Origin: JAOUEA01 sp963734685
Lineage (GTDB): Bacteria; Actinomycetota; UBA4738; HRBIN12
Direction of reading: 5' to 3'
Length of the DNA: 64,000 bases
Assembly: GCA_963734685.1 (NCBI GenBank)
Contig: CAVTIC010000001.1
Location: forward strand, 992,001-1,056,000
The first letter of the stretch is position 1; the number at the start of each line of letters is the position of its first letter. Shown here piece after piece: positions 1 through 8,568 of this stretch. The notes under the pieces are model-generated. The model did no database searches, was not told the origin of the DNA, and saw only the letters and a program-made list of their open reading frames with translations. Made by a program: the position numbers and the translations under genes.

Positions 1-1
1 C

Positions 2-82
2 GAGGGGCTGTACCTGTCTCGTCGGCTGAACAAGGACGGTGGCGACCGCGCCGCCCGGTACACGGGGCCCGAGGCCGGCTGA
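2..82 (+). CDS. C-terminal tail of an unidentified protein (partial)
   Basis: An open frame enters from the left edge and stops at TGA 80-82, giving 26 residues ending in RYTGPEAG. The tail is charged (LSRRLNKDGGD) with no recognisable domain, so the family cannot be named. The frame is consistent with a real coding end because the next gene starts 28 bases later on the same strand. Confidence 0.4.
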   Translation, partial: EGLYLSRRLNKDGGDRAARYTGPEAG

Positions 83-110
83 GACCGAGGGCACGTAGTA
101 TCCGGGCTCG

Positions 111-500
111 ATGTCGGAGGTCCACGCCTGGGTCGGGTTCACCGTGGTCGCCCTGTTCGCGATCGGCTGGCTCTGGCCGCTCGGCGCCGTGATCGCACGC
201 CGCGGCCCGGGCGAGCGCTACTGGCTGTGGCTCACCGTCGCGCAGGTGGTCGCCGGCATCCAAGCGCTGATCGGGATCGTGTTGCTGCTGATGGGGCGCC
301 GTCCATCGACCTGGCTCCACTTCGTCTACGGGTTCGGGCCGATCGTGATCCTGGTCATCGCCCACGCGCTCGCCCGTGATCTGCAGAAGACGCAGCCGGG
401 TGCGAAACCGATCCAGCCGTGGGTGCCGTTCGCCTTCGCGGCCTTCATCTGTTTCGGTCTCACGCTCCGCGGACTGATGACGGGTCTCGACATCGGGTAG
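111..500 (+). CDS. small four-helix membrane protein, unknown function
   Basis: This 129-residue protein has four hydrophobic segments at about residues 7-28, 40-62, 70-88 and 104-122, separated by short charged loops such as ARRGPGERYW and ARDLQKTQPGAKP. The composition fits an integral cytoplasmic-membrane protein. I recognise no family signature. ATG 111 gives the whole first helix. It lies in a same-strand run ending with the VWA protein, but nothing links the two functionally. Confidence 0.7.
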   Translation: MSEVHAWVGFTVVALFAIGWLWPLGAVIARRGPGERYWLWLTVAQVVAGIQALIGIVLLLMGRRPSTWLHFVYGFGPIVILVIAHALARDLQKTQPGAKPIQPWVPFAFAAFICFGLTLRGLMTGLDIG

Positions 501-552
501 TCAGGTCGTCGACGACTCAAGTCGGCCGCCCCTCCCGCCGAATCCACGAACC

Positions 553-1050
553 ATGTCAGCAGAGGAACCCCGATCGGCCGGACCGGCCGTCGTCGCTCGT
601 GAGCTGAGCCGACTCGATCCCTACAGTTTCTTCGTCGTGCCCGCGCTCGAGTGGGATGCCGACCTCGCCGTCGTCGGCACGACCGGTGCTTTCCTGATCG
701 CGGCGTGCGACCTGCCGGGCGTCGCGCGGGTCGACGCCCGCCGGCCGGTCGTGGGCGATCGGGCGGTCGGGGGCATCAGGAGACTTCGCTCCGGCTCCCG
801 TCGGTTCGCGGCCCGGCTCGTCTCGGCCTCGATGTTCGCGCACGTCGTGCCGATCGTGTGTCTCACGGAGGCGATCGCCGGGCCTCCCGTCGATGCGGCC
901 GGGGTGCGATTCGTGAAGGCAGCCGATCTCGCCCGGGACATCTCGGCGAGGCCGGGGGTGCAGGCGCACACGAGAGCCCAGACCGCTGCCCGCGCGCTGG
1001 GGATGCGGGTGGCCGGGGACCAACGCCGGCACTTCACCGTGCGCCACTGA
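553..1050 (+). CDS. hypothetical protein, possibly NERD-like
   Basis: A 165-residue Arg/Ala-rich protein. The stretch around residues 33-60 (DADLAVVGTTGAFLIAACDL) loosely recalls the core of NERD nuclease-related domains, where a Gly-rich turn precedes a strand ending in an acidic or Lys residue. The catalytic Lys expected there is replaced (AACDLPG), so the resemblance is weak. It starts 50 bases after the membrane protein and ends 43 bases before the VWA gene, on the same strand. No signal peptide or membrane segment is visible. Function unknown. Confidence 0.6.
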   Translation: MSAEEPRSAGPAVVARELSRLDPYSFFVVPALEWDADLAVVGTTGAFLIAACDLPGVARVDARRPVVGDRAVGGIRRLRSGSRRFAARLVSASMFAHVVPIVCLTEAIAGPPVDAAGVRFVKAADLARDISARPGVQAHTRAQTAARALGMRVAGDQRRHFTVRH

Positions 1051-1093
1051 GCCCTGATCGGGCCTTCCGTGCGGCCGGGCGTACCCTGGTCGC

Positions 1094-3043
1094 ATGCATT
1101 TCCGCTACTCGCGGTGGGACGGTACCCAGGACCCGTTCGGTCCCGACGTGCCCGCGGCGGCCGTGCTCGAGGAGCTGGCCGACGAGATCCTGATGGGTGG
1201 GGACGCCGACCACGCGCTGCGGCGGCTGCTCCGGCGCGGCATGCGCGGACGGTTCTCCGGCATCGAAGCCCTGCGTGAGCGTCTGCGGCAGCAGCGCGAG
1301 CGCGAGGAAGCGGCGCTCGACCTCGCAGGTCCGCTCGAGGAGATCCGCGGACGACTCGAGGAGATCCTCGATCGGGAACGCACCGAGCTGAGCTTCAGTG
1401 ACGACGACGACGCGCGGATGCGCGAAGCGTTCCTCGACGCGTTGCCCCCCGATGCGCCGGGGAAGATAGCCGAGCTACGGGAGTATCGGTTCATCGACCC
1501 GGTCGCCCAGCGGATGTTCGACGAGCTCGAGGAGCACATCCGCGAACAGGTGATGGGCTCGTACTTCCGTCAGTTGGCCGAGGGCATGCGGAGCATGACG
1601 CCGGAGGACATCGCTCGCTTCAAGGACATGCTCGCGGAGCTGAACGGGCTGATCGAGATGCGCGAGCGCGGGGAGGATACGCAGGCTGCCTTCGAGGACT
1701 TCATGTCCCGCCACGGGGACCTGTTCCCCGACGATCCGGAGACCCTCGACGAGCTGCTCGAGAACATGGCGCGCCGCATGGCGGCGATGAGCGCCGTGCT
1801 GGCATCGCTCTCGCCGGAGCAGCGCGAAGAGCTCGCTGCCCTCGCCGAACAGGTGATGCAGGACATGGACCTGGCGTTCGAGGTCGACCGGCTGAGCACG
1901 AACCTGCAGGCCGCCTATCCGGGCATGGGCTGGGGTCAGGGGGCAGGGCAGGGGGAGGGGTTCGGGCACGGCGAAGGCGTGCCGATGTCGGCCGTGGTCG
2001 ACGCCATGGAACGCCTGCACGACTACGAGGACCTCGACCGCTCGATGCGCGGCGACTACCCGGGCGCCACGCTCGACGACGTCGACGAGGATGCCGTTCG
2101 GCGCACCCTGGGTGACACCGCCGCTCAGGACCTCCGCCGGCTCAAGCAGGTCGAGCGCATGCTCGAGGAGTCGGGCTTGCTGCAGCGCCGGCACGGCCGG
2201 CTCGAGGTCACGCCGCGAGGCGCGCGCAAGCTCGGGGAACGCGCGCTCACGCAGATCTTCGAGGAGCTGCGACGCGACCGGGAGGGAACCCACGAGGCAC
2301 GCGACGCCGGCGGGCTGGCCGAACCGACCGGCGCCACGCGTCACTGGACCTTCGGCGACCAGGGGCAGCTGGCCGTGCAGCGCACGGTCTTCAATGCCGT
2401 CACCCGCTCGACGCCCGGCGAGCCCGTCCGGCTGACACCCGACGACTTCGAGGTGGTCGAGGCCGAGCAACGCACCGAGACCGCGACCGCGCTCCTCCTC
2501 GATCTCTCGTTCTCGATGCCGCTGCGTGGGCACTTCATCCACGCGAAGAAGCTGGCGCTCGCTCTGCACGCCCTGATCGAGGGGCGGTACCCGCATGACA
2601 CGCTCTACCTGATCGGGTTCAACGAGTACGCGTGGCGGCTGCAACCCGAAGACCTGACATCGCCGGGCTTCGAGCGCGTGTACGGCACGAACATGCAGCA
2701 CGCGTTCGTGCTCGCGAACAGACTGCTCTCGCAGCATCCGAGAGCGACGCGTCAGGTGATCATGGTGACCGACGGGGAGCCGACCGCCCATCTGCAGGCT
2801 GATGCCCCACCGTTCTTCTCGTGGCCTCCGGTGCCCGAGACGATCGAGCTCACGCTCGCCGAGGCGATGCGCCTCGCGAAGGCCGGGGTACGTCTCAACA
2901 TCTTCATGCTCGAGGAATCGGAAGGGCTCGCCCGCTTCATGGAACGCCTCGCGCGCCTCACCGAGGGACGGGTGTTCCTGATGGATGACGACCGCGTCGG
3001 CGAGTTCGTGCTCCGCGACTACGTGTCCCGCCGCTCGCGGTAG
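1094..3043 (+). CDS. VWA (von Willebrand factor A) domain protein
   Basis: A 649-residue soluble protein. Residues 1-270 are mostly acidic alpha-helix, followed by a Gly-rich linker (GQGAGQGEGFGHGEG, about 278-292) and more helical sequence. The VWA domain occupies about 455-640, with the metal-ion-dependent adhesion site DLSFS at about 472, a conserved Thr in TNMQHAF and Asp in TDGEPTAH. This is the layout of actinobacterial VWA proteins that often partner MoxR/Mg-chelatase-like AAA+ ATPases. No such ATPase is seen here, though the gene truncated at the left edge could be one. No signal peptide, so cytoplasmic. Confidence 0.85.
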   Translation: MHFRYSRWDGTQDPFGPDVPAAAVLEELADEILMGGDADHALRRLLRRGMRGRFSGIEALRERLRQQREREEAALDLAGPLEEIRGRLEEILDRERTELSFSDDDDARMREAFLDALPPDAPGKIAELREYRFIDPVAQRMFDELEEHIREQVMGSYFRQLAEGMRSMTPEDIARFKDMLAELNGLIEMRERGEDTQAAFEDFMSRHGDLFPDDPETLDELLENMARRMAAMSAVLASLSPEQREELAALAEQVMQDMDLAFEVDRLSTNLQAAYPGMGWGQGAGQGEGFGHGEGVPMSAVVDAMERLHDYEDLDRSMRGDYPGATLDDVDEDAVRRTLGDTAAQDLRRLKQVERMLEESGLLQRRHGRLEVTPRGARKLGERALTQIFEELRRDREGTHEARDAGGLAEPTGATRHWTFGDQGQLAVQRTVFNAVTRSTPGEPVRLTPDDFEVVEAEQRTETATALLLDLSFSMPLRGHFIHAKKLALALHALIEGRYPHDTLYLIGFNEYAWRLQPEDLTSPGFERVYGTNMQHAFVLANRLLSQHPRATRQVIMVTDGEPTAHLQADAPPFFSWPPVPETIELTLAEAMRLAKAGVRLNIFMLEESEGLARFMERLARLTEGRVFLMDDDRVGEFVLRDYVSRRSR

Positions 3044-3052
3044 GGTCGCTCC

Positions 3053-3655
3053 GTGCGACGGCTCGTGAGGTTCTTCGTGTGGACCCTCGTCTTCGTCGCC
3101 TGCGCCGGGGTCGGCGCCTACGTGGCGGCCCACACGAACCCGTTCCCTCCGGGGGTCGAGGATCCGGGCGCGCGGCCGTCCGCCGATCCGACCGATGCCC
3201 CCCAGCCAACGGGGGAGCCGACCGGCGATTCGTGGCTCGCCCGCATCGACACCCGCACGCACCACGATCTGTTCGTCGGCGGCCGCTGCGCCGCGAGCTG
3301 GCGTGTCGACGTCGGAATCGTGGCTGCGGACGGCCCGATCGATGGCCTGGGGGCGGCGACGATCAAAGGCGAGCTCCGGTGTACCGAGTCCACCGCGCAG
3401 GTGCAGGCGGAGCGCGTCGATCTGCGGGCCGTCGGCGTGTTGCGCGACGGCGAGCTGCGGTTCCGGCTCGAGGAGACCGGTCGCAGCCCTGATGGGTCGC
3501 AGGAGCTGAGCGGCTTCATCCACACGATCCTGACCCGCCGGTTCGAGATCCGGCCCGAAGAGGGGGCCTCGGAGACGTTCGACATCGAGCGCTCCGACGG
3601 CGGCCAGGGGACCTACGGCGCGGTCGGCACCGTGGTGCTCACCGCGGCGGCCTAG
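3053..3655 (+). CDS. membrane-anchored extracytoplasmic protein, unknown
   Basis: A 200-residue protein starting at GTG, 9 bases after the VWA gene, so probably cotranscribed. It has an N-terminal hydrophobic anchor (residues 5-24), then a Pro/Asp/Thr-rich linker, then a roughly 140-residue beta-rich domain. Two cysteines (GGRCAASW and GELRCTES) could form a disulfide outside the cell. No lipobox is present, so it is probably tethered by an uncleaved helix. Family not recognised. Coupling to the VWA gene suggests, but does not show, a shared job. Confidence 0.7.
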   Translation: MRRLVRFFVWTLVFVACAGVGAYVAAHTNPFPPGVEDPGARPSADPTDAPQPTGEPTGDSWLARIDTRTHHDLFVGGRCAASWRVDVGIVAADGPIDGLGAATIKGELRCTESTAQVQAERVDLRAVGVLRDGELRFRLEETGRSPDGSQELSGFIHTILTRRFEIRPEEGASETFDIERSDGGQGTYGAVGTVVLTAAA

Positions 3656-3664
3656 CGCACGCGG

Positions 3665-4537
3665 TCATCGACCACGTTCGCCTGCAATGTCCCACCACAG
3701 GGTGACGACCGACTGCTCGTGTGGACCGGCGGACCAACGCCCGTGGTGCTCGCCCAGTCGCGAGCCGAGAGCATCTGCGATCTCGTCGTCGCGCTCAGCT
3801 GCCAGGCACAACCGTCGGCGCACGAGCGCGACGGCATCCTCCCGCCGATCGAACCCGCTGCCCGCCATGTCCTCGGTGTCGACCCGACCTTCGCGGTGCA
3901 CGTCCAACCCGAGCGCCCGGGTGAGCGCCTCGGCGTCGTCGGCGCTGGGCCGGTCGGGCCGAACCACGTCGTGGAACCGCAGCCACAGGTCGTTCATCCA
4001 CGACAGCGGGTGACGCTCGGTGAGCTCGAGCACGACGCGTCGCCGAGCGTGCGAGGAGAGCTCGTCCAGGAACGCACCCAGATCGGGGGCGTTGTACGCG
4101 ACGTGGCCGCAGACGGCGACGTCGGCCTGAGGCGTCAGAGGGGCGACGTCGGGCCAGCGGCCCTGCACGGTGGTGATCTGGAGGCTGCGGCCGCGCGCCA
4201 GCCGCGTGATCGCCTCGAGCATGTCCGCCTGTCCGTCGACCGCCACGAGGCTCGTGCACCTCGCGGCGAGCGGCAGGCACGTCGCGCCGCCTCCGACGCC
4301 GACGTCGAGCACCGAGCCGCCGTCGCCCAAGGCTTCCAGCGCCCGCTCGGTCGTTGGCGTCGGCCCCGGCCGTGCGGCATCGTCGAACGACCGCTCGCCA
4401 CGCCGGACGAAGAGCTCGGCCGGGAACCCGTACGGCGACTCCGGAGCTGCCTCGAGGACCTCGGCAGGGATCGCCCACGCGTCGAGCGCGGCCGCCCACT
4501 CGTCGGAGAGGCGGGCGGCCTGTGGGGCGACCGTCAC
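3665..4537 (-). CDS. class I SAM-dependent methyltransferase
   Basis: A 290-residue protein, probably a methyltransferase of unknown substrate. Motif I is the Gly-rich GSVLDVGVGGGATCLPLA (residues 77-94), with an acidic residue ending the next strand (LVAVD). Motif IV-like sequence follows (VAVCGHVAYN). I use GTG 4537 because it overlaps the stop of the upstream CoA-transferase in GTGA; the frame stays open further upstream, but that sequence is antisense-like and inside the neighbour. The tight overlap implies translational coupling with the CoA-transferase. Confidence 0.85.
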   Translation of the reverse strand: MTVAPQAARLSDEWAAALDAWAIPAEVLEAAPESPYGFPAELFVRRGERSFDDAARPGPTPTTERALEALGDGGSVLDVGVGGGATCLPLAARCTSLVAVDGQADMLEAITRLARGRSLQITTVQGRWPDVAPLTPQADVAVCGHVAYNAPDLGAFLDELSSHARRRVVLELTERHPLSWMNDLWLRFHDVVRPDRPSADDAEALTRALGLDVHREGRVDTEDMAGSGFDRREDAVALVRRRLCLAAERDDEIADALGSRLGEHHGRWSAGPHEQSVVTLWWDIAGERGR

Positions 4538-5694
4538 GGCTGGAGCACCTCGTCGGTGTCGGCTCCCAGCGTCGGCGGTGCGTTCCTCGTCGGGAGTCGC
4601 TCGCCGTCGAATCGCAGGGGGTTGGCGACGAGCCGCAGCGCTCCCCCGCGAGCGGGGTCGGCGACGAGGTCGACGAGCACGGCGCCTTCGGGCGAGGCGA
4701 ACACCTCGTCCATCGCCCGGATGGGGGCGCACGGCACGGCGGCGAGCTCGAGCGCATCCAGCCACTCGGCGGCCGGCCGCGTGGCGAACGTCTCGCCGAG
4801 CAGCGCGACCAACGTCCCGCGGTTGGCCACCCGATCCTGGTTCGTCGCGAAGCGCTCATCGTCTGCCCACTCGGGGTGGCCCACCACCTCGCACGTGCGC
4901 CGGTACAAGCGGTCGTTCCCGCCGGCGAGGATGAACGGACGGTCCGACGCATGGAAGGCTTGGTAGGGAACGATGTTCGGGTGCGCGGTGCCGAGAGCGC
5001 GAGGCACGAGGCCGCCGATCAAGGTGTTCGCGGCCTGGTTCACCATGGCCGCGACGCTCGCGTCGAAGAGCGAGAGGCTCACGTGGCGGCCGCGCCCGGT
5101 CCGCTCGCGCTCGTGCAGGGCGGCGAGCACGCCCGTCGCGGCGTAGAGCCCTGCCACGACGTCGAGCAGCGCCACGCCGGCCTTCACCGGCTCGCCGTCG
5201 GGCTCGCCCGTCACGCTCATCAGGCCGCAGAGCGCCTGCACGATGATGTCGTAGCCGGGTCGGGCGGCCGTCTCGGCGGCATCGTCGCCGAACGCGGTGA
5301 GCGAGCAGGTGACGAGGCGTGGGTTCTCCGCCCGGAGCTCGTCGAGCGCCAGCCCGAGCTCGCGCATCAGCCCGGGCCTGAAGTTCTCGATCAGCACGTC
5401 GGCCTCTGCCGACAGACGGCGAACCGCGTCGACGCCTTTCCGGGTCTTCAGGTCGATCGCGACCGATCGCTTGTTCCGGTTCAGCGACAGGAAGTAGGCG
5501 GCGTCCTCGCCCGCGAAGGGGGGTCCCCAGTGCCTGGTGTCGTCGCCCTCGCCGGGACGTTCGACCTTCACCACGTCGGCCCCCAGATCGCCGAGCGTCA
5601 TCGTCGCGAGGGGACCGGCCAGCACGCGCGAGAGGTCGATCACTCGCACGCCCGCCAGGGGCGCCGGGGGCGACGTCTCCGGACCGCCCGTCAT
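4534..5694 (-). CDS. CaiB/BaiF family (class III) CoA-transferase
   Basis: A 386-residue enzyme that moves CoA between carboxylic acids. It opens with the family's PLAGVRVIDLSRVLAGPLAT block and continues with GADVVKVERPGEGD and NRNKRSVAIDLK. The catalytic Asp of the family is expected in the later NFRPG...YDIIVQALCGLMS region (YDIIVQA, about residue 152). Length is typical. ATG 5694 directly precedes the conserved N-terminal block. The family includes formyl-, succinyl-, carnitine- and bile-acid-CoA transferases; the substrate cannot be read from sequence. Coupled downstream to a methyltransferase. Confidence 0.9.
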   Translation of the reverse strand: MTGGPETSPPAPLAGVRVIDLSRVLAGPLATMTLGDLGADVVKVERPGEGDDTRHWGPPFAGEDAAYFLSLNRNKRSVAIDLKTRKGVDAVRRLSAEADVLIENFRPGLMRELGLALDELRAENPRLVTCSLTAFGDDAAETAARPGYDIIVQALCGLMSVTGEPDGEPVKAGVALLDVVAGLYAATGVLAALHERERTGRGRHVSLSLFDASVAAMVNQAANTLIGGLVPRALGTAHPNIVPYQAFHASDRPFILAGGNDRLYRRTCEVVGHPEWADDERFATNQDRVANRGTLVALLGETFATRPAAEWLDALELAAVPCAPIRAMDEVFASPEGAVLVDLVADPARGGALRLVANPLRFDGERLPTRNAPPTLGADTDEVLQP

Positions 5695-5785
5695 GCGCTG
5701 CAGCCTACCCGGCGACGCATCAGCCGGGGGTTGCGGCATGTGTCCACTGGCCGTGGAAGGCCTCGTCGGGCATGATTGCGGTCCG

Positions 5786-6439
5786 ATGAACGAACAGAGC
5801 CTCGATCGGGTGAACGCGTTCCTCGCCGCTGCGGCCCAACGGACGCAGACCGGCGAGGTGATGCAGGTCACGCCAGCCGAGATCGGGCGCGATCTCGGCT
5901 TCCCCGACGCCCTCTCGACCGCGCGCGCCGTGCGGGCGTTGATCGCGCGGAAGCGCCTCGAGCCCGCGCAGGGCTCGTACCGGCTGCTCGACACCCGCCC
6001 GGTCGAACCCGGTGAGAAGGAGTCGATCGGGCGGCGCCCCCGCAAGCCTCGCCAACCGAGGGCGACGTCGGCCGTCGTCTCGGAGCACGGCGCCGCTCGC
6101 TACTCGGACTTCGGCCGAGCGGTCGTCGATCGCGTGGTCGACCTGGGTCGCGAGGCCGCCGAGATGCGAGCCGGGCTGCGCACCGCTCGCGAGGAGGCTC
6201 GGGAGTCGCGTCAGGCCCGCGACGAAGCCGAGAGTCGTGCCCGCACGCTCGCCGAGAAGGTCCGCGAGCTCGAAGCGCGCGCCGAGATGGCCGAATCGAA
6301 CCTGCGGACCCTGCTCGCGACCGCCCGTGCGAACGCCGTCGACGACCCCACGCGCGATGCGAGGGTGTCCGACACCGAGATGGAGGCCATCCTCGGCGTG
6401 CTCAAGGGAGACGAGGCGTCGGAGTCCGACGCTTCCTGA
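5786..6439 (+). CDS. winged-helix-like protein with C-terminal coiled coil
   Basis: A 217-residue soluble protein. Residues 1-70 resemble a small winged helix: a helix, a second helix around EIGRDLGFPDALSTARAV, then a recognition-like helix and a wing (LEPAQGSYRLLDTR). After a basic linker, residues 120-185 form a long charged heptad-rich coiled coil (AAEMRAGLRTAREEARESRQ). The tail is acidic. This suggests a DNA-binding, self-associating protein, but I recognise no named family. It starts 91 bases from the divergent CoA-transferase, so the two promoters share that gap. Confidence 0.75.
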   Translation: MNEQSLDRVNAFLAAAAQRTQTGEVMQVTPAEIGRDLGFPDALSTARAVRALIARKRLEPAQGSYRLLDTRPVEPGEKESIGRRPRKPRQPRATSAVVSEHGAARYSDFGRAVVDRVVDLGREAAEMRAGLRTAREEARESRQARDEAESRARTLAEKVRELEARAEMAESNLRTLLATARANAVDDPTRDARVSDTEMEAILGVLKGDEASESDAS

Positions 6440-6469
6440 CCACGACCCGTCCGGGGCTTCAGGCGGACG

Positions 6470-7546
6470 TCAGCCCGGCGTCGCCCCGCCGGATCGAAGG
6501 AACGCCTCGTAGCACGCGACGTGATGGTCGGGCGCGAGCTCCTGCAGCGCCAGGTCCTCGCCGCGGCACCGCGGCTCGATGCCGAGCTCGGTGGCACGCC
6601 CCGACGCCACCACCGGGCATCGTGGGTGGAACCGGCACCCGCCGGGGATGCGGGTCGGATCGGGCGGCTCGCCGGTCAGGATCGGCCGTTCGAGGCCTCC
6701 TGCTTCGGGCACGACGTCGAGCAGCGCCTTCGTGTACGGGTGCTCGGCCCGCAGGAGCACGTCCTCTGCGGGACCGATCTCGACGATACGTCCGAGGTAC
6801 ATGATCGCGACCCGGTCTGCGACGGTCCAGGCCAGTCCGAGATCGTGGGTGACGATGATGATCGTCAGGCCCAGCTCCTCCCGCAGCTTCATCAGCAGCT
6901 GCAGGATCTCGCCGCGCACGGAGGCGTCGAGGTTCGAGACTGGCTCGTCGGCCACGATCACCTCGGGCTCGAGCACGAGGGCACCCGCGATCACCACACG
7001 CTGCCGCTGCCCGCCCGAGAGCTCGTGTGGATACCGCAGGAAGAAGCGATCGGGCGGGCGAAGTCCGGCGTGCGACAAGGCTTGAGCCACGAGCCGCTCT
7101 TCGGGTTCCCCGTTGGGTCCGCGGTCGATACCGTGGATGCGGAGGCCTTCGGCGATGATCTCGTAGATCGTCTGGCGAGGGTTCAGGGTGCCCGTCGGAT
7201 CCTGGAAGACCATCTGCACCTTCCGCCGATATGGCTTGAGGTTCCTCGGAAGCGGTTCGCCTTCGTAGAGGATCCGCCCCGATTCCGGTGGTTGCAGTCC
7301 CATGATCGCCCGGGCGGTCGTCGTCTTGCCGCACCCGGACTCGCCGGCGAGGGCCAGGACCTCACCCCTGCGCAGCTGGAAGCTGATGCCGTCGACGGCC
7401 CGCGAGAGCACTCCCTTCTTGCCGCTGAGCCCCTGGAACACACCCACCCGACCCTGGAACGTCACGTGCAGGTCTTCGACCTCGATGACCACCTCGCGGT
7501 CACCGGCCCGGGCGCCCGAGCCCGTCGTCTCCACGGCCTGACTCAC
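6470..7546 (-). CDS. peptide/nickel-type ABC transporter ATP-binding protein (DppF-like)
   Basis: A 358-residue ATPase of a peptide-type importer. Walker A GESGCGKTT lies at residues 68-76, the signature LSGGQRQRV near 180, Walker B VIVADEP follows, and the switch His is in THDLG. The C-terminal oligopeptide-transporter extension carries a Cys-rich segment (GGCRFHPRCP...C...C), known in DppD/DppF to bind an Fe-S cluster. GTG 7546 overlaps the preceding gene's stop as GTGA. Last gene of the transporter operon. Confidence 0.93.
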   Translation of the reverse strand: MSQAVETTGSGARAGDREVVIEVEDLHVTFQGRVGVFQGLSGKKGVLSRAVDGISFQLRRGEVLALAGESGCGKTTTARAIMGLQPPESGRILYEGEPLPRNLKPYRRKVQMVFQDPTGTLNPRQTIYEIIAEGLRIHGIDRGPNGEPEERLVAQALSHAGLRPPDRFFLRYPHELSGGQRQRVVIAGALVLEPEVIVADEPVSNLDASVRGEILQLLMKLREELGLTIIIVTHDLGLAWTVADRVAIMYLGRIVEIGPAEDVLLRAEHPYTKALLDVVPEAGGLERPILTGEPPDPTRIPGGCRFHPRCPVVASGRATELGIEPRCRGEDLALQELAPDHHVACYEAFLRSGGATPG

Positions 7547-8568
7547 GGCGAGACCTCCGTCGCGACGGCGGCGGCCGGGGCGCGGACGAGCAGGCATGCC
7601 GCACGGCGTCCGCCCGGTCCCGCGTCGTAGAGCGGAGGGTCGATGTCGGGGCACTCGTCGAACGCCTTCGGGCACCGTGGGTGGAACGAGCATCCTGCGG
7701 GGACGTTCGACGGATCCGGCGGGTCTCCTCCCAGTCCGGTCGGGTTCCCCCTGAAGCGCATGTCGCCGATCTCGGGGAACGCCGCGGCGAGCGCCTCGGT
7801 GTACGGATGCTTGGGGTCGTGGAAGACCTTCTCCGCCGGCCCCTCCTCGACGATCCGGCCCGCGTACATGATCGCGAGCCGATCGGACGTCTCCACGAGC
7901 ACCGACAGGTCGTGGGTGATGAAGATCATCGACAGCCCGAGGTCGTTCTGCAGCTCCTTCATCAGCCGGAGCACCTGGGCCTGCACCATCACGTCGAGCG
8001 CCGTCGTCGGTTCGTCCGCGATCACGAGCGACGGTGAGCACGCGAGCGCCATCGCGATCATCACGCGCTGCTTCTGGCCGCCGGAGAGCTCGTGCGGGAA
8101 GTCCTGTGAGCGGCGCGTCGGGAGCCCCACCTGCTCGAGCAGCGAATCCACCCGGACGCGCGCCTCCCGCTCGCCCGCCTGCTGATGCACCGTGATCGCC
8201 TCCCCGATCTGATCGCCGACCCTTCGGACCGGATTGAGCGCGTGCATCGCGCCCTGGAACACGATCGAGGCCCCCGTCCAGCGAACGGCCCGGAGGCGCC
8301 CCGGTTTCATCTCGAGGACGTTCTCGCCGTCGAGCACGATCTCGCCCTCGATCTTCGTCTGCTGGGGCAGGAGCCGGAGGATGGCGCCGGCGATCGTGGA
8401 CTTGCCGCACCCCGACTCCCCGGCGAGGCCGACCACCTCGCCGGTCTTGATGTCGAGGTTCACGCCGCGAACGGCGGGCACGTCACCGGAGCCGGTCCGA
8501 TAGGTGATGCGCAGATCGCGCAGGCTGAGGACCTCGCTCATCGTGCGCGCTCCTCGCACGACGCTCAT
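7543..8568 (-). CDS. peptide/nickel-type ABC transporter ATP-binding protein (DppD-like)
   Basis: A 341-residue partner ATPase. Walker A GESGCGKST is at residues 50-58, the signature LSGGQKQRV follows, and Walker B LVIADEP and THDLS are intact. The same C-terminal cysteine motif as in its neighbour (AGCSFHPRCP) is present. ATG 8568 overlaps the dppC-like stop (ATGA) and is preferred; ATG 8541, nine codons downstream, is also possible. Together with the adjacent ATPase it forms the heterodimeric motor of the importer. Confidence 0.93.
   Translation of the reverse strand: MSVVRGARTMSEVLSLRDLRITYRTGSGDVPAVRGVNLDIKTGEVVGLAGESGCGKSTIAGAILRLLPQQTKIEGEIVLDGENVLEMKPGRLRAVRWTGASIVFQGAMHALNPVRRVGDQIGEAITVHQQAGEREARVRVDSLLEQVGLPTRRSQDFPHELSGGQKQRVMIAMALACSPSLVIADEPTTALDVMVQAQVLRLMKELQNDLGLSMIFITHDLSVLVETSDRLAIMYAGRIVEEGPAEKVFHDPKHPYTEALAAAFPEIGDMRFRGNPTGLGGDPPDPSNVPAGCSFHPRCPKAFDECPDIDPPLYDAGPGGRRAACLLVRAPAAAVATEVSP

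Noticed and set aside
1475..3523. A 682-codon frame antisense to the VWA gene
   Set aside because: His/Arg/Glu-rich shadow of the VWA protein, no recognisable motif, and it runs into the next gene.
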